Of a stretch of DNA of 64,000 bases, positions 8,456 to 18,203 are shown one piece after another (position 1 is the first letter of the stretch; every line of letters begins with the position of its first letter). The position numbers and the translations under genes were made by a program. The stretch is from Psychrobacter submarinus (GTDB taxonomy: Bacteria; Pseudomonadota; Gammaproteobacteria; Pseudomonadales; Moraxellaceae). The stretch lies in contig NZ_CAJHBQ010000001.1 in the NCBI RefSeq assembly GCF_904846685.1, forward strand, positions 1,364,001-1,428,000, given 5' to 3'. The notes under the pieces were generated by a model. It ran no database searches. It worked only from the letters and a program-made list of their open reading frames with translations, and was not told the origin of the DNA.

Positions 8456-10138
8456 ATGACTCAATCCCATGACAAAAAAGTAAGCACACCGCCTGACCCC
8501 CTTACTAGCCCTTTTGCGAGCCAGCCGCTGATGGGTGAAAAAACGGCATCTAAACGCGTTGGTATCTTAGGCGGCGGTACGGCCGGCGCTACTATTGCGA
8601 TTCGCCTTGCCGCTTTAGGCCTTGAGACCTATTTGTTTGAAAAAAAGATCTCTTTAATCGATGGTCCGCCTATGTGTCATCTACATGCAGGTGGCAACTT
8701 ATACCGCGAGATTCCTGATGAGGACTGCGTGGCGCTACTCAAGCAGTGTATCGATATCCTGCGCTTGTATCCCTACACTATCGATGTCCGTCCTACAGTG
8801 TTTGCGATACCGACACGAGATGAGGGTTTGCCTGAGGATTTATTGCCGCGTCTTGATATTTTGACCCAAGCTTATCGCGACTTGATTGCTCAAGACCCTA
8901 ACAATAAGGTGCTTGGCGAGCCTGAAGATTACTATCAGCTCTATAGCCATGAGCGCTTAATCGAGCTGTCTGAACGTGAGCAAGTCGCAGTACCGAAGAC
9001 TCTCGATGAATGGGTCATTCCAGTGGCTAAATATTTAGACCTCAATAAAGTCAAATACCCACTGATTGTAGTACAAGAATATGGCTGGAATATCTTTCGC
9101 CTTGCCGCTTCAGCGCAGCTGGCTCTCGAAGGTTATGACAATGCTCATGTCTTTACCAATACCCAAGTTGCACAAGTGCACGCCGTTGAATGCAGTGACT
9201 GTAATAATGCCAATCATCATGTCAGTAAATGGCGAATTGACTATCAGCACAATAATGAGCCCGTAAAACATCGCGCCAAACCGTTTGATAATGATGATAA
9301 GTCTGAGATGAGTTTAGTAGATAGCAAGAATGCAAATGCTATTAAGTCCATCGAAGTCGATTATCTAATCAATGCCTGCGGCTTTCGCACCGGTATTATC
9401 GACGATATGGTCGGGGTAGATGTGGAGCGTATGGTCGAGTTCAAATCCTCTTATATTACTCATTGGGAAGATGCGGGCGGACAGATCCCTGAGATCATCG
9501 TATATGGTGCACGCGGCACGCCAGAAGGAATGGCACAGCTGACGCCTTACCCCGGCGGCTATTTTCAGATTCATGGTATGAGTAAAGCGATTACATTGTT
9601 CGATGATGGCTTAGTGGCTTCTAGTGAAAACAGTGCGCAGCCAAAACTGCCTTCCCAATATCTGCATTACATCGAAGATGGCTGGGACAAAGCGCCCCTG
9701 CAAGCTCGTAGTCAGCAAGCAATTGAGTATGTGGCTGAGTTTGTACCGACCTTTAATAGTGCGCGTACGGTAGGCAATGCTCTGTACGGTGGACAGCAAA
9801 TACCCGGTAAAGATGATACCTTGCGCGTAGCGGATGTCAGCCTCTATAAGCACTTACACTATGCGCGCGCTGAAAATGTCAAAGCCTCCTCGACTTTACT
9901 CGCCGCTGACGAAATCGTCGCTCAGTTATTAGAGATCGGAGTGTTAGATAAAGACTTAGCCGCTAACACTGCTCGCTATACTCATGACTGGGCTTATTTA
10001 GCGCGCAACGATAGCGCAGATGTCCACGAAATGGCCCAAAAGCTCGCTCAACAGCGCGGTTTTCCTTTAGCGATGGCAGGCGTCAACCACGGAATTAGCG
10101 AGTTGGCCTTAGATAGTCTGACGACCGCTGAGGTTTAG
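8456..10138 (+). CDS. FAD/NAD(P)-binding oxidoreductase
   Basis: A 560-residue flavoprotein. The N-terminal Rossmann fold has the dinucleotide motif GILGGGTAGATIAIR (glycines 39, 41 and 44) ending in an acidic residue (LFEK), which binds FAD. A conserved-looking GPPMCHLHAGGNLYR block follows, and INACGFRTG near 305 resembles the second flavin-binding segment. No membrane segment is seen. Similar proteins are annotated only as FAD-dependent oxidoreductases, so substrate and pathway are unknown. Residues about 240-300 are a polar, low-complexity insert rich in Asn, Asp and His. The gene is monocistronic with a terminator downstream. Confidence 0.75.
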   Translation: MTQSHDKKVSTPPDPLTSPFASQPLMGEKTASKRVGILGGGTAGATIAIRLAALGLETYLFEKKISLIDGPPMCHLHAGGNLYREIPDEDCVALLKQCIDILRLYPYTIDVRPTVFAIPTRDEGLPEDLLPRLDILTQAYRDLIAQDPNNKVLGEPEDYYQLYSHERLIELSEREQVAVPKTLDEWVIPVAKYLDLNKVKYPLIVVQEYGWNIFRLAASAQLALEGYDNAHVFTNTQVAQVHAVECSDCNNANHHVSKWRIDYQHNNEPVKHRAKPFDNDDKSEMSLVDSKNANAIKSIEVDYLINACGFRTGIIDDMVGVDVERMVEFKSSYITHWEDAGGQIPEIIVYGARGTPEGMAQLTPYPGGYFQIHGMSKAITLFDDGLVASSENSAQPKLPSQYLHYIEDGWDKAPLQARSQQAIEYVAEFVPTFNSARTVGNALYGGQQIPGKDDTLRVADVSLYKHLHYARAENVKASSTLLAADEIVAQLLEIGVLDKDLAANTARYTHDWAYLARNDSADVHEMAQKLAQQRGFPLAMAGVNHGISELALDSLTTAEV

Positions 10139-10191
10139 GTTTATTGTTTTCATACTCTTATCTAATAACCATATCGATAAGACTGGCTATG

Positions 10192-10231
10192 AAAAAGCGA
10201 CCGTTACTCGTTGTAATGGTCGCTTTTTTAT
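10192..10231. terminator. Bidirectional terminator
   Basis: The arms aaaagcgaccgtta and taatggtcgctttt close a short loop and are flanked by A- and T-tracts. It lies between convergent genes ending at 10138 and 10309. Confidence 0.85.
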
Positions 10232-10308
10232 TAAGATAACTAGGTTAAAGGGTTAGATTTAAAAACTGGATCTGAGAACTGGATTTAAGAGCTGAGTAGC
10301 CACTCAGT

Positions 10309-10989
10309 TTAATTGCCAACCATCTTTTTGGTATCGACCTCATCGTCGATAGTGACGATGGTTTGTAGCAGCTCAATTGCCTCCCCAATAGTGTTACAGA
10401 CGACTAAGCGCTCTAAATCCTGCTGCTTCATAAAGCCCTGCTCAGTAGTGAACTTAAGATGCTCAAGCATACGATCATAAAAACCATTTATATTAAGAAT
10501 AATCATCGGTTTTTCGTGCTGATAGAGCTGACGCCACGTGGCAATCTCCATAATCTCCTCAAGCGTACCAAGGCCGCCAGGCAAAGTAATAAAGGCATCA
10601 GCATACTCGGCCATCACCGTCTTGCGCGTGTGCATAGTATCGGTCAGATGCAGGCGAGTGAGACCTTGATGAGCAATCTCGTGCTTGAGCATAAAGGTTG
10701 GAATCACCCCAACCGCTTGCGCGTCGCCCTTGATAACTTCATCCGCGACTGCGCCCATCAGCCCGATGCTAGCGCCGCCATAGACTAAACCTAGACCATT
10801 ACGGGCTAAAGCACTGCCAAGCTCACGCGCCGCCTGCTCGTATATCTCGCTATTACCCGAGCGCGAACCGCAATAGACCGCCACTAGAGGCATACTTAAG
10901 CTAGATTTATCGACGGCCTGCTCTATGTTTGAGATATCATTGCTGGTAATGACTTCATAATTTTCATTGTTGATCTTCATTTGCATCAT
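10309..10989 (-). CDS. LOG-family (TIGR00730) Rossmann-fold protein
   Basis: A 226-residue member of the LOG family, whose characterised members are cytokinin riboside 5'-monophosphate phosphoribohydrolases; bacterial ones also cleave nucleoside monophosphates. Diagnostic motifs are GSRSGN at 41-46, YGGASIGLMGA at 70-80 and PGGLGTLEE at 137-145, the last being the nucleotide-binding and catalytic signature. The first ATG at 10989 is preceded by AGGA at a 6-base spacing, so it is preferred over the ATGs at codons 2 and 4. It is convergent with the flavoprotein gene, and no partner gene suggests a pathway. Confidence 0.88.
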   Translation of the reverse strand: MMQMKINNENYEVITSNDISNIEQAVDKSSLSMPLVAVYCGSRSGNSEIYEQAARELGSALARNGLGLVYGGASIGLMGAVADEVIKGDAQAVGVIPTFMLKHEIAHQGLTRLHLTDTMHTRKTVMAEYADAFITLPGGLGTLEEIMEIATWRQLYQHEKPMIILNINGFYDRMLEHLKFTTEQGFMKQQDLERLVVCNTIGEAIELLQTIVTIDDEVDTKKMVGN

Positions 10990-11212
10990 AATATGTCCTA
11001 TATTTATTTAACTGTTATTTTAGGCTAATGTTTATTCATACTGCATGAGCACTACTGGCGTATCGGTCATGCTGCTTTTATTTCAGCTATATTATATTTT
11101 ACTGTTTAATTCGCTTAGTCTACTATGTATCTTATCATAAGCTTTATCATCTAATGACATTCACGACTTCTGACTACCCAATAACGACACTTTAAGCTTT
11201 TAGGATATAATT

Positions 11213-12187
11213 ATGCTTGATAACGATGCTCTTGTAACGCCTACTACCACTCCTTCAGCTGCCGATACTGTCGATCATTATAAAAAGAATACTGACAATA
11301 GCGCTATCGATAGCTATCCCTTAACTATTATGACTGAGCGCAACCAGCCGTTAGCAGCGACTGTTTACCATCCGCAAACCAGTACAGCGTCAAAGATAAA
11401 AACAGCGGTCATGATAGCGCCGGCGACAGGTATCAAACGTCAGTTTTATCATAGCTTTGCTACTTTTTTGGCGGAGCAAGGTTTTGGGGTTATCACCTAT
11501 GACAATGAAGGTATCGGCCAGTCTTTATCAACGACTCTAGCCAAGTCTGATGCTTCTCTTATTAGCTGGGGTCGCCATGATATGCCAGCGGTGCTTGATG
11601 CTTTGCAGTACGAGTTCCCTGAGGCCAGCTACCATCTCATCGGCCACAGTGCTGGTGGTCAACTTATTGGGCTAATGCCGAACTATGCTGCTCTGAGCTC
11701 AATCTTTAATGTCGCGTGCTCCTCAGGACGTATCAAAAACTTAGAGATGCCTTATAAGCTCAAAGCCATGGGTTTTATGGACGCCTTTATTCCACTCACT
11801 AATTTAGTCTTAGGCTATACGCCTGCTGACAAAATCGGAATGGGCGAGCCACTACCACGCGGAGTCGCCCGTCAGTGGCGCGAGTGGTGTAATGGCGCAG
11901 GCTATATCAAAACCGCGCTAGGTAAAACCATTCACAATCACTACTATGATGAGCTGACTATGCCCTCATTATGGCTCGGCTTTAGTGATGATGACATTGC
12001 CAATAGCGAGAATATCGACGATATGATTAGAGTATTCCCTAACATGCCAGTAGAAAAACACTATCTAAATCCTAAAGATTTGGGCGTCAGTCACATCGGG
12101 CACATGCGCTATTTTAGTCGTAAAACTTATAGCAAAGTGCCGCAGCTGTGGCAGATGGCAGTAGATTGGTTAAAAACTCATAGTTAA
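11213..12187 (+). CDS. Alpha/beta-hydrolase (serine aminopeptidase S33-like)
   Basis: A 324-residue cytoplasmic hydrolase with the elbow LIGHSAGGQ (Ser146). The oxyanion segment IAPATGIKRQFYHSFATFLAEQG lies near 69-90 and YDNEGIGQS near 96-104. A late acidic cluster (GFSDDD) and a GVSHIGHMRYF histidine region could complete the triad. This layout recalls predicted hydrolases of the S33/YheT-like group. The first 35 residues are a Thr/Asp-rich leader of no evident function. It is unrelated in detail to the alpha/beta hydrolase at 2896. The substrate is unknown. Confidence 0.8.
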   Translation: MLDNDALVTPTTTPSAADTVDHYKKNTDNSAIDSYPLTIMTERNQPLAATVYHPQTSTASKIKTAVMIAPATGIKRQFYHSFATFLAEQGFGVITYDNEGIGQSLSTTLAKSDASLISWGRHDMPAVLDALQYEFPEASYHLIGHSAGGQLIGLMPNYAALSSIFNVACSSGRIKNLEMPYKLKAMGFMDAFIPLTNLVLGYTPADKIGMGEPLPRGVARQWREWCNGAGYIKTALGKTIHNHYYDELTMPSLWLGFSDDDIANSENIDDMIRVFPNMPVEKHYLNPKDLGVSHIGHMRYFSRKTYSKVPQLWQMAVDWLKTHS

Positions 12188-12231
12188 ACGACTGAGATCA
12201 TATTAAAACGATGGCAGGTAAAAGTGAGCAC

Positions 12232-12939
12232 TTAGCAGTCTGGTGATTCTTTTACTTTTTCTGCCTCTACCCGCTTTGTTAGCGCCGAATACAGCGTCGG
12301 CTGCATATTGTGGATGTTCCCTAGCATCCATTTTATATAATGGATAGGCACATCTTTAATCAGCTTACCTTTGTGCTTACCAAAAGGCATCCTACTTACA
12401 GGGCTTGCGGTATTAGATATCTTATGCGCGGCGGCAAAGTCGGTTGGTTCAATCTCCAGGCGCGCGCAGCAGGCTTTATAAAGCAAATAACACATCCGTG
12501 CATCGCCCAAAGCGTCGTGGGCTTTGATGGTCATTTGGCTCGCCTCGGCTTTGCCTAGTAGCTGTTCGATACACTTTGACTGACCATAGTAGCGCCATTC
12601 TGGAAAGGCAACGCGCGCCAGTCTAACTGTACAAATAAGCTTGGCAGAGGGTCTACCTATGACGCGCCAATCAAAGCGTACGTTATGTCCTATCAGATAC
12701 TCTGGTAGCTCAAACTTATCAGATTCAAACCGCTCACACCCTGCGACATCAGCGTCGGTAATGCCATGAACCTTAATGACTACCGGCGATATCGTGCGGC
12801 CGCTATTAAAGTACTTCATCCACTCAAAACCGGTAGCGACATTGATAGTCGCCACTTGAATAGGACGCGGATCACGGCCTTGATCGGTTTCGGTATCGAT
12901 AATAAGGGCGGTTGCTAATTCATCCATAGGGTCAGTCAT
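12232..12939 (-). CDS. DEDDh 3'-5' exonuclease with C-terminal DUF3820
   Basis: A 235-residue ExoX-like exonuclease. Motif Exo I is IIDTETDQG near 13-21, Exo II is GHNVRFDW near 104-111, and Exo III is AHDALGDARM with the H-x4-D spacing, so all DEDDh residues are present. From about 185 a second domain, MPFGKHKGKLIKDVP, matches DUF3820, a small module often seen with such nucleases. It probably trims DNA or RNA 3' ends during repair or turnover. It is convergent with the preceding hydrolase, 44 bases away, with no clear terminator between them. Confidence 0.85.
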   Translation of the reverse strand: MTDPMDELATALIIDTETDQGRDPRPIQVATINVATGFEWMKYFNSGRTISPVVIKVHGITDADVAGCERFESDKFELPEYLIGHNVRFDWRVIGRPSAKLICTVRLARVAFPEWRYYGQSKCIEQLLGKAEASQMTIKAHDALGDARMCYLLYKACCARLEIEPTDFAAAHKISNTASPVSRMPFGKHKGKLIKDVPIHYIKWMLGNIHNMQPTLYSALTKRVEAEKVKESPDC

Positions 12940-13100
12940 AAGCTAAGTCAGTTCGTAGTCGCTGTAAATGCAGCTGAAAATATAGTCACTATTGAGGTGA
13001 TAAAATAGGGTGATAAACCATCCTAAGGTAAACATACACTTAAAAAACAATATGATATAAAGGTATATTATACCTATCAACCAAATTACAAGAGCGCGTC

Positions 13101-13715
13101 ATGCCATCGACTAAACCGCCACCTCTCCCTAATTCTACTAATAAAAAAGCGCCGAAGCCTGGGTTTATCGGACGTGTAGTCGGCCTATTATTCAGAGCGG
13201 CTTTATGGTTTGCGCTGCTGTTTGTCATAGATAAAGTGCTACCAACACTACGTCTACAGACGCAAAGCTTTGTCGTTAGCAAGTGGCAGCAGGCGACTTT
13301 GCTACAAGAGCCGCTACCTACGGATAATAGCCTACCAAGTCCGCTACCCGGCCAGCACTTGGCTGATACTTGGGGCGCTGCTCGCAGTGCTGGACGCTCG
13401 CACGAAGGCATCGACATCTTCGCCGAGCGCCACACCCCTGTGCAAGCCACGACCCATGGTATCGTCAGCAAAGTAGGCGAAAACAACTTAGGCGGCAATG
13501 TGGTGGTGATTGTCGGTCCAGGCGGCGCAGGACATTATTACGCTCACCTGCAAGAGTTCGGCGACATTGCGGTCAATGACTGGGTGGAAGTCGGCGATAT
13601 TATTGGCTACGTGGGTGATAGCGGCAATGCTAAAGGTACACCGCCGCACGTGCACTATGGTATCTATATCCAAGGTCGCGCGGTCAATCCTTATCCCTTA
13701 TTAGTAAAAGATTAG
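13101..13715 (+). CDS. M23-family metallopeptidase (peptidoglycan endopeptidase-like)
   Basis: A 204-residue LytM/M23 protein. A proline-rich cytoplasmic leader precedes one membrane helix at about 24-47, so the C-terminal domain should face the periplasm as an anchored protein. The zinc-site residues of catalytically competent M23 enzymes are present: His101 and Asp105 in SHEGIDIF, and His183-x-His185 in PPHVHYG. It is probably active on peptidoglycan crosslinks rather than an EnvC-like activator. The start ATG follows AAGAGCG. It is tail-to-tail with dtd, 12 bases apart. Confidence 0.88.
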   Translation: MPSTKPPPLPNSTNKKAPKPGFIGRVVGLLFRAALWFALLFVIDKVLPTLRLQTQSFVVSKWQQATLLQEPLPTDNSLPSPLPGQHLADTWGAARSAGRSHEGIDIFAERHTPVQATTHGIVSKVGENNLGGNVVVIVGPGGAGHYYAHLQEFGDIAVNDWVEVGDIIGYVGDSGNAKGTPPHVHYGIYIQGRAVNPYPLLVKD

Positions 13716-13727
13716 GGCGCTGTTAAA

Positions 13728-14183
13728 TTAGGACACCTCTACTATAAAATTCAGCGGTCCGTCATTGATACTCATCACTTGCATATTTGCACCAAACTGT
13801 CCCGTCGCCACTTTGGGATATTGAGTCTTGGCATAAGCGATCAGCTCTGCAAATAAAGACTCTGCCGCCTCAGGACTCATCGCGCCGCCAAAATCAGGAC
13901 GACGACCTTTGTCAGTTTTCGCCATCAAAGTAAACTGCGACACCAATAATAACCCACCGCCGACTTGCTGGACATTCAGATCAAGCTTGCCCGCCTTTTT
14001 AGGATCATTTTCGTTTTCAAAGATACGATAGGTCAGTATTTTATCGATCATGCGCTTGGCAGTCTGTAAGTCATCATCAGGACCAAGACCAATATAAGCC
14101 AATACTCCATGCTCAATTGCGCCAACGCTTTGACCATCGACCTCGACACTCGCCTGCCCTACTCGCTGAATAAGCGCTTTCAT
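13728..14183 (-). CDS. dtd: D-aminoacyl-tRNA deacylase
   Basis: A 151-residue cytoplasmic editing enzyme that hydrolyses D-aminoacyl-tRNAs. It begins MKALIQRVGQASVEVDG as in the family and carries the SQFTLMAKT motif near 81-89. The cross-subunit proline motif is NDGPLNFIVEV; the usual GPVT reads GPLN here. Length is standard (E. coli 145). AAGGAG stands just before the ATG. Confidence 0.95.
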   Translation of the reverse strand: MKALIQRVGQASVEVDGQSVGAIEHGVLAYIGLGPDDDLQTAKRMIDKILTYRIFENENDPKKAGKLDLNVQQVGGGLLLVSQFTLMAKTDKGRRPDFGGAMSPEAAESLFAELIAYAKTQYPKVATGQFGANMQVMSINDGPLNFIVEVS

Positions 14184-14333
14184 TGACCACTCCTTTATAG
14201 CTATTAATAGACGTTAGGCTGACTATGCAAAGATAACTTATGCACACACAGATAAAAGCGGATCATGATAAAATGAGGGTATTATCATGATTATTTTTAG
14301 CCGTTATTTTTAATTTATTGTTAGGTAGCTTTT

Positions 14334-15167
14334 ATGACTCTATTTACCACCCTGCAACAGTTTGTGCCGCAGCAGCAATTAAGTGAGCTTGCCGGACGCT
14401 TGGCTGCTAGCCGTCATCCGCTAGTCAAACGCGCCTTTATTCGTAGCTTTGCCAAGGCTTACAATGTCACTTTAGAAGAGTATGAGCGTGATAGTCTCAA
14501 CGCTTATGAGAGCTTTAATGACTTTTTTACCCGCGAGCTAAAAGACGATGCACGCGCTATCGATAGTACTGCAGGCGGTATCGTTAGTCCTGCTGATGGG
14601 ATAATATCACAGCTTGGGCAAATCAAAGATCACAAAGTCCTGCAAGCCAAAGGCCGTGACTATGATATCGGTCAACTGCTGGCCAATAGCACTGATGGTG
14701 ATTATTTTGCAGATGGTAGCTTTGCAACGGTTTATCTTGCGCCCAGTAACTATCACCGCGTACACATGCCATTTTCGGGTACTTTAACGGCTACGCGCTA
14801 CGTACCAGGTACGCTGTTTTCGGTCAACACGGTCACAGCGGCCAATATTCCTGATTTGTTTGCGCGCAACGAGCGTCTGGTTTGTATGTTTGATACTCAG
14901 TACGGTAAGGCCGCAGTAGTACTGGTTGGCGCTATGATTGTCGCAGGCATTGAGTCTGTCGCTACTGGTAAAATCACACGTACCGATACTATGCAAGAAC
15001 AGCAGCATAATCTGGAACTGGCTAAAGGCGATGAGCTTGGTCGTTTCTATCTTGGCTCAACCGCGATTGTCGTCTTGCCAAAAGCGGCAAAGGCGGATTG
15101 GCAAGAGAGCATGAAAGCCAATAGTTTTGTAAAGATGGGTCAATTACTGGGTGTCACGAAACCGTAA
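14334..15167 (+). CDS. psd: Phosphatidylserine decarboxylase proenzyme
   Basis: A 277-residue pyruvoyl enzyme that makes phosphatidylethanolamine at the inner membrane. The self-cleavage motif LGST is at 240-243, where Ser242 becomes the pyruvoyl group of the alpha chain. The Asp/His residues for autocleavage fit SPADG (Asp88) and YHRVHMPFSG (His141 and His144). The length matches proteobacterial Psd. The gene stands alone, divergent from dtd, and is followed by a strong terminator. Confidence 0.96.
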   Translation: MTLFTTLQQFVPQQQLSELAGRLAASRHPLVKRAFIRSFAKAYNVTLEEYERDSLNAYESFNDFFTRELKDDARAIDSTAGGIVSPADGIISQLGQIKDHKVLQAKGRDYDIGQLLANSTDGDYFADGSFATVYLAPSNYHRVHMPFSGTLTATRYVPGTLFSVNTVTAANIPDLFARNERLVCMFDTQYGKAAVVLVGAMIVAGIESVATGKITRTDTMQEQQHNLELAKGDELGRFYLGSTAIVVLPKAAKADWQESMKANSFVKMGQLLGVTKP

Positions 15168-15191
15168 TTTATCTCTAATATAATAAAAAAT

Positions 15192-15235
15192 AAAAGCTCA
15201 GTTAAGCATAGATCGCAATGCTCAACTGGGCTTTT
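15192..15235. terminator. Terminator after psd
   Basis: An 18-bp stem (aaaagctcagttaagcat with atgctcaactgggctttt, two G-U pairs) around an 8-base loop. It lies between convergent psd and the HD-domain gene. Confidence 0.8.
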
Positions 15236-15258
15236 CTATGCCTAGCGTTTTTGTAAAT

Positions 15259-15942
15259 TTACTTATCAATCAGCCATCCTTGCTGGGTCGCATAGTCAAT
15301 ATTGTGTGATAGCCATTTATGAATAGGAGCAAAGCTGTCTTGAATAAACGCATGCGCACCTGCGACTTGGCTACGTGTCACTCCAAGCTCACGCCACGTT
15401 TTGCCTTCAGTATTTAAGTTGAGCAAAAATGGCAATAAGCGATCGACGACTTTGAGTAGCTGAGTCTCCGCGCTATTTCCAGTTTCTTGCTCCTCCCAAA
15501 TCTTACTTAGATCTGCTATACCATTGCCGCGCTCACTTTGTAGACGGGCTATACCATCGCGCTCTTTAATATGTGCATCTTGACGCGTATCAGCATATAA
15601 AAAAGTATCGCCTGCATCAATCTCGCCCAAATCATGAATGAGCGCCATCTTCAGTAACTGCTCATGATTGACATCAAGCTCAAACAGCTCCGCTATCGAC
15701 CAGCATGCCATGGCAAGATGCCAAGAATGTTCGGCTGAATTCTCGCGGCGATCGGTATTGGTTACATAACTGCGGCGATTGACGCGCTTTAGTGCATCTA
15801 ACTCTAATAAGAAATGAGTGATATCTTCCATATCTTTTGGAGGATAACTGTCATTGGACTGAGGGTTGTTTTGTGGATTAGAGATCTGGTTAGTAGGCAT
15901 AGAGCTATGATGGCTGGCAGTCGCGGATTGATGAAAAGACAT
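15259..15942 (-). CDS. HD-domain phosphohydrolase (YfbR/HDDC2-like)
   Basis: A predicted nucleotidase-type HD hydrolase of about 227 residues. The metal-site residues are visible in order: ENSAEHSWH (histidine), LIHDLGE (the HD doublet) and a distal aspartate in KVVDRLLPF. This order is typical of the HD_3 group that includes the 5'-deoxynucleotidase YfbR. The frame is open 30 codons further upstream, but I chose the ATG at 15942, which has GAG 7 bases before it. The first 45 residues are polar and variable-looking, so the true start could be later. It is convergent with psd. Confidence 0.8.
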   Translation of the reverse strand: MSFHQSATASHHSSMPTNQISNPQNNPQSNDSYPPKDMEDITHFLLELDALKRVNRRSYVTNTDRRENSAEHSWHLAMACWSIAELFELDVNHEQLLKMALIHDLGEIDAGDTFLYADTRQDAHIKERDGIARLQSERGNGIADLSKIWEEQETGNSAETQLLKVVDRLLPFLLNLNTEGKTWRELGVTRSQVAGAHAFIQDSFAPIHKWLSHNIDYATQQGWLIDK

Positions 15943-16091
15943 AAAAAACTCGTTGATTTGAAGCGTTGGTTTTGAGAAATAGTCACGATACTGTTTAGGG
16001 ATGCTGCTGTATGCTACGCGGCAGCATCGCATTTATCAATATCCTTCAAAGATATACTATAGAGCCGACTGCCTCATCACACCTGACCTTA

Positions 16092-16667
16092 TTATTTAAT
16101 CAAATTGCTAATAGTCTTAAAAGCAGGATCTTTACTACTGCGGCATAGCTCAAATAAAATCGTCTCAACCGTAGTAATGACCCCGCCTGCGCGGCGGATA
16201 CGGCGAATGGCTTGTTTTTTATCATAAGGGAAACGCGAACCTACTGCATCGCCAATGATGACCGGCTGCATACCGTTATCTAGTAGATCAAGCGCGGTTT
16301 GTAGGACGCAAACATGAGTCTCAACTCCGCATAAGATAACGATGCTGCGATTTTGCTGCGCCAAATGGTGCCAAGAATCATCCGTATCACAAGCGCTAAA
16401 AGTCACCTTTTCAAAGCCTTTGGCATTACTGCCTTCTAGCACTTCAGTGATTTCAGGCAAGGTCTCGCCTAGTCCTTTTTTATATTGCTCATTGAGCATG
16501 ATAGGGATATCGAGCGCTTGGAGACCTTTAATTAAAGTCACTATCTTTTTAGTGATCTTATCGTGATCTAAGATATGCGGGGTCAGGCGTTCTTGGACAT
16601 CGATAATCATTGCTTGGGTATTTTCGCGGGCGATACGATAAGTGCGATCGGTAATCATAGTAGGCAT
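16092..16667 (-). CDS. Isochorismatase-family cysteine hydrolase
   Basis: A 191-residue cytoplasmic hydrolase with the triad of the family: Asp23 in IIDVQERL, a lysine in NEQYKKGLG at about 63-64, and Cys120 in CGVETHVCVLQTA, preceded by the non-proline cis-peptide-like GVE. It resembles YcaC-type proteins rather than nicotinamidases, since the metal-binding DxHxxxH stretch is not evident. The substrate is unknown; a role in the nearby NAD salvage genes is not supported. AAGGAG-type sequence precedes the ATG. Confidence 0.85.
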   Translation of the reverse strand: MPTMITDRTYRIARENTQAMIIDVQERLTPHILDHDKITKKIVTLIKGLQALDIPIMLNEQYKKGLGETLPEITEVLEGSNAKGFEKVTFSACDTDDSWHHLAQQNRSIVILCGVETHVCVLQTALDLLDNGMQPVIIGDAVGSRFPYDKKQAIRRIRRAGGVITTVETILFELCRSSKDPAFKTISNLIK

Positions 16668-16819
16668 ATTACACTCCTTGTACGACTGTAGTCGTGTACT
16701 ACAGAATCCTATAATATTAATTTATGCTATCTCTTATTTAGTCATAGTTTAGCTAGGGCGTCAATGAGATAAGCTCAAATATGCCCTCTTCCTTGTGAAA
16801 GATAAGAGTCAACCATAAA

Positions 16820-16850
16820 AAAGCCCTTAGCTATTTCGCTAAGGGCTTTG
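16820..16850 (-). terminator. Terminator of fadBA
   Basis: The perfect 12-bp arms aaagcccttagc and gctaagggcttt are followed on the minus strand by T-rich sequence. It lies 45 bases past the fadA stop. Confidence 0.85.
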
Positions 16851-16894
16851 CTATATCACTAAGATTATTGCTTAATAAAAGTCATTTCGTACTC

Positions 16895-18088
<1,194 letters not shown>

Positions 18089-18203
18089 TCAGCGCCGTCA
18101 TGCTTAGCTTGATAGATTATGAATCTCGAATAGTTAGCAAGCTTACGGCACTTATCCTAATAGGTTATCTATACACTGTGGTCTATCTGTTGTTAAGACT
18201 CAG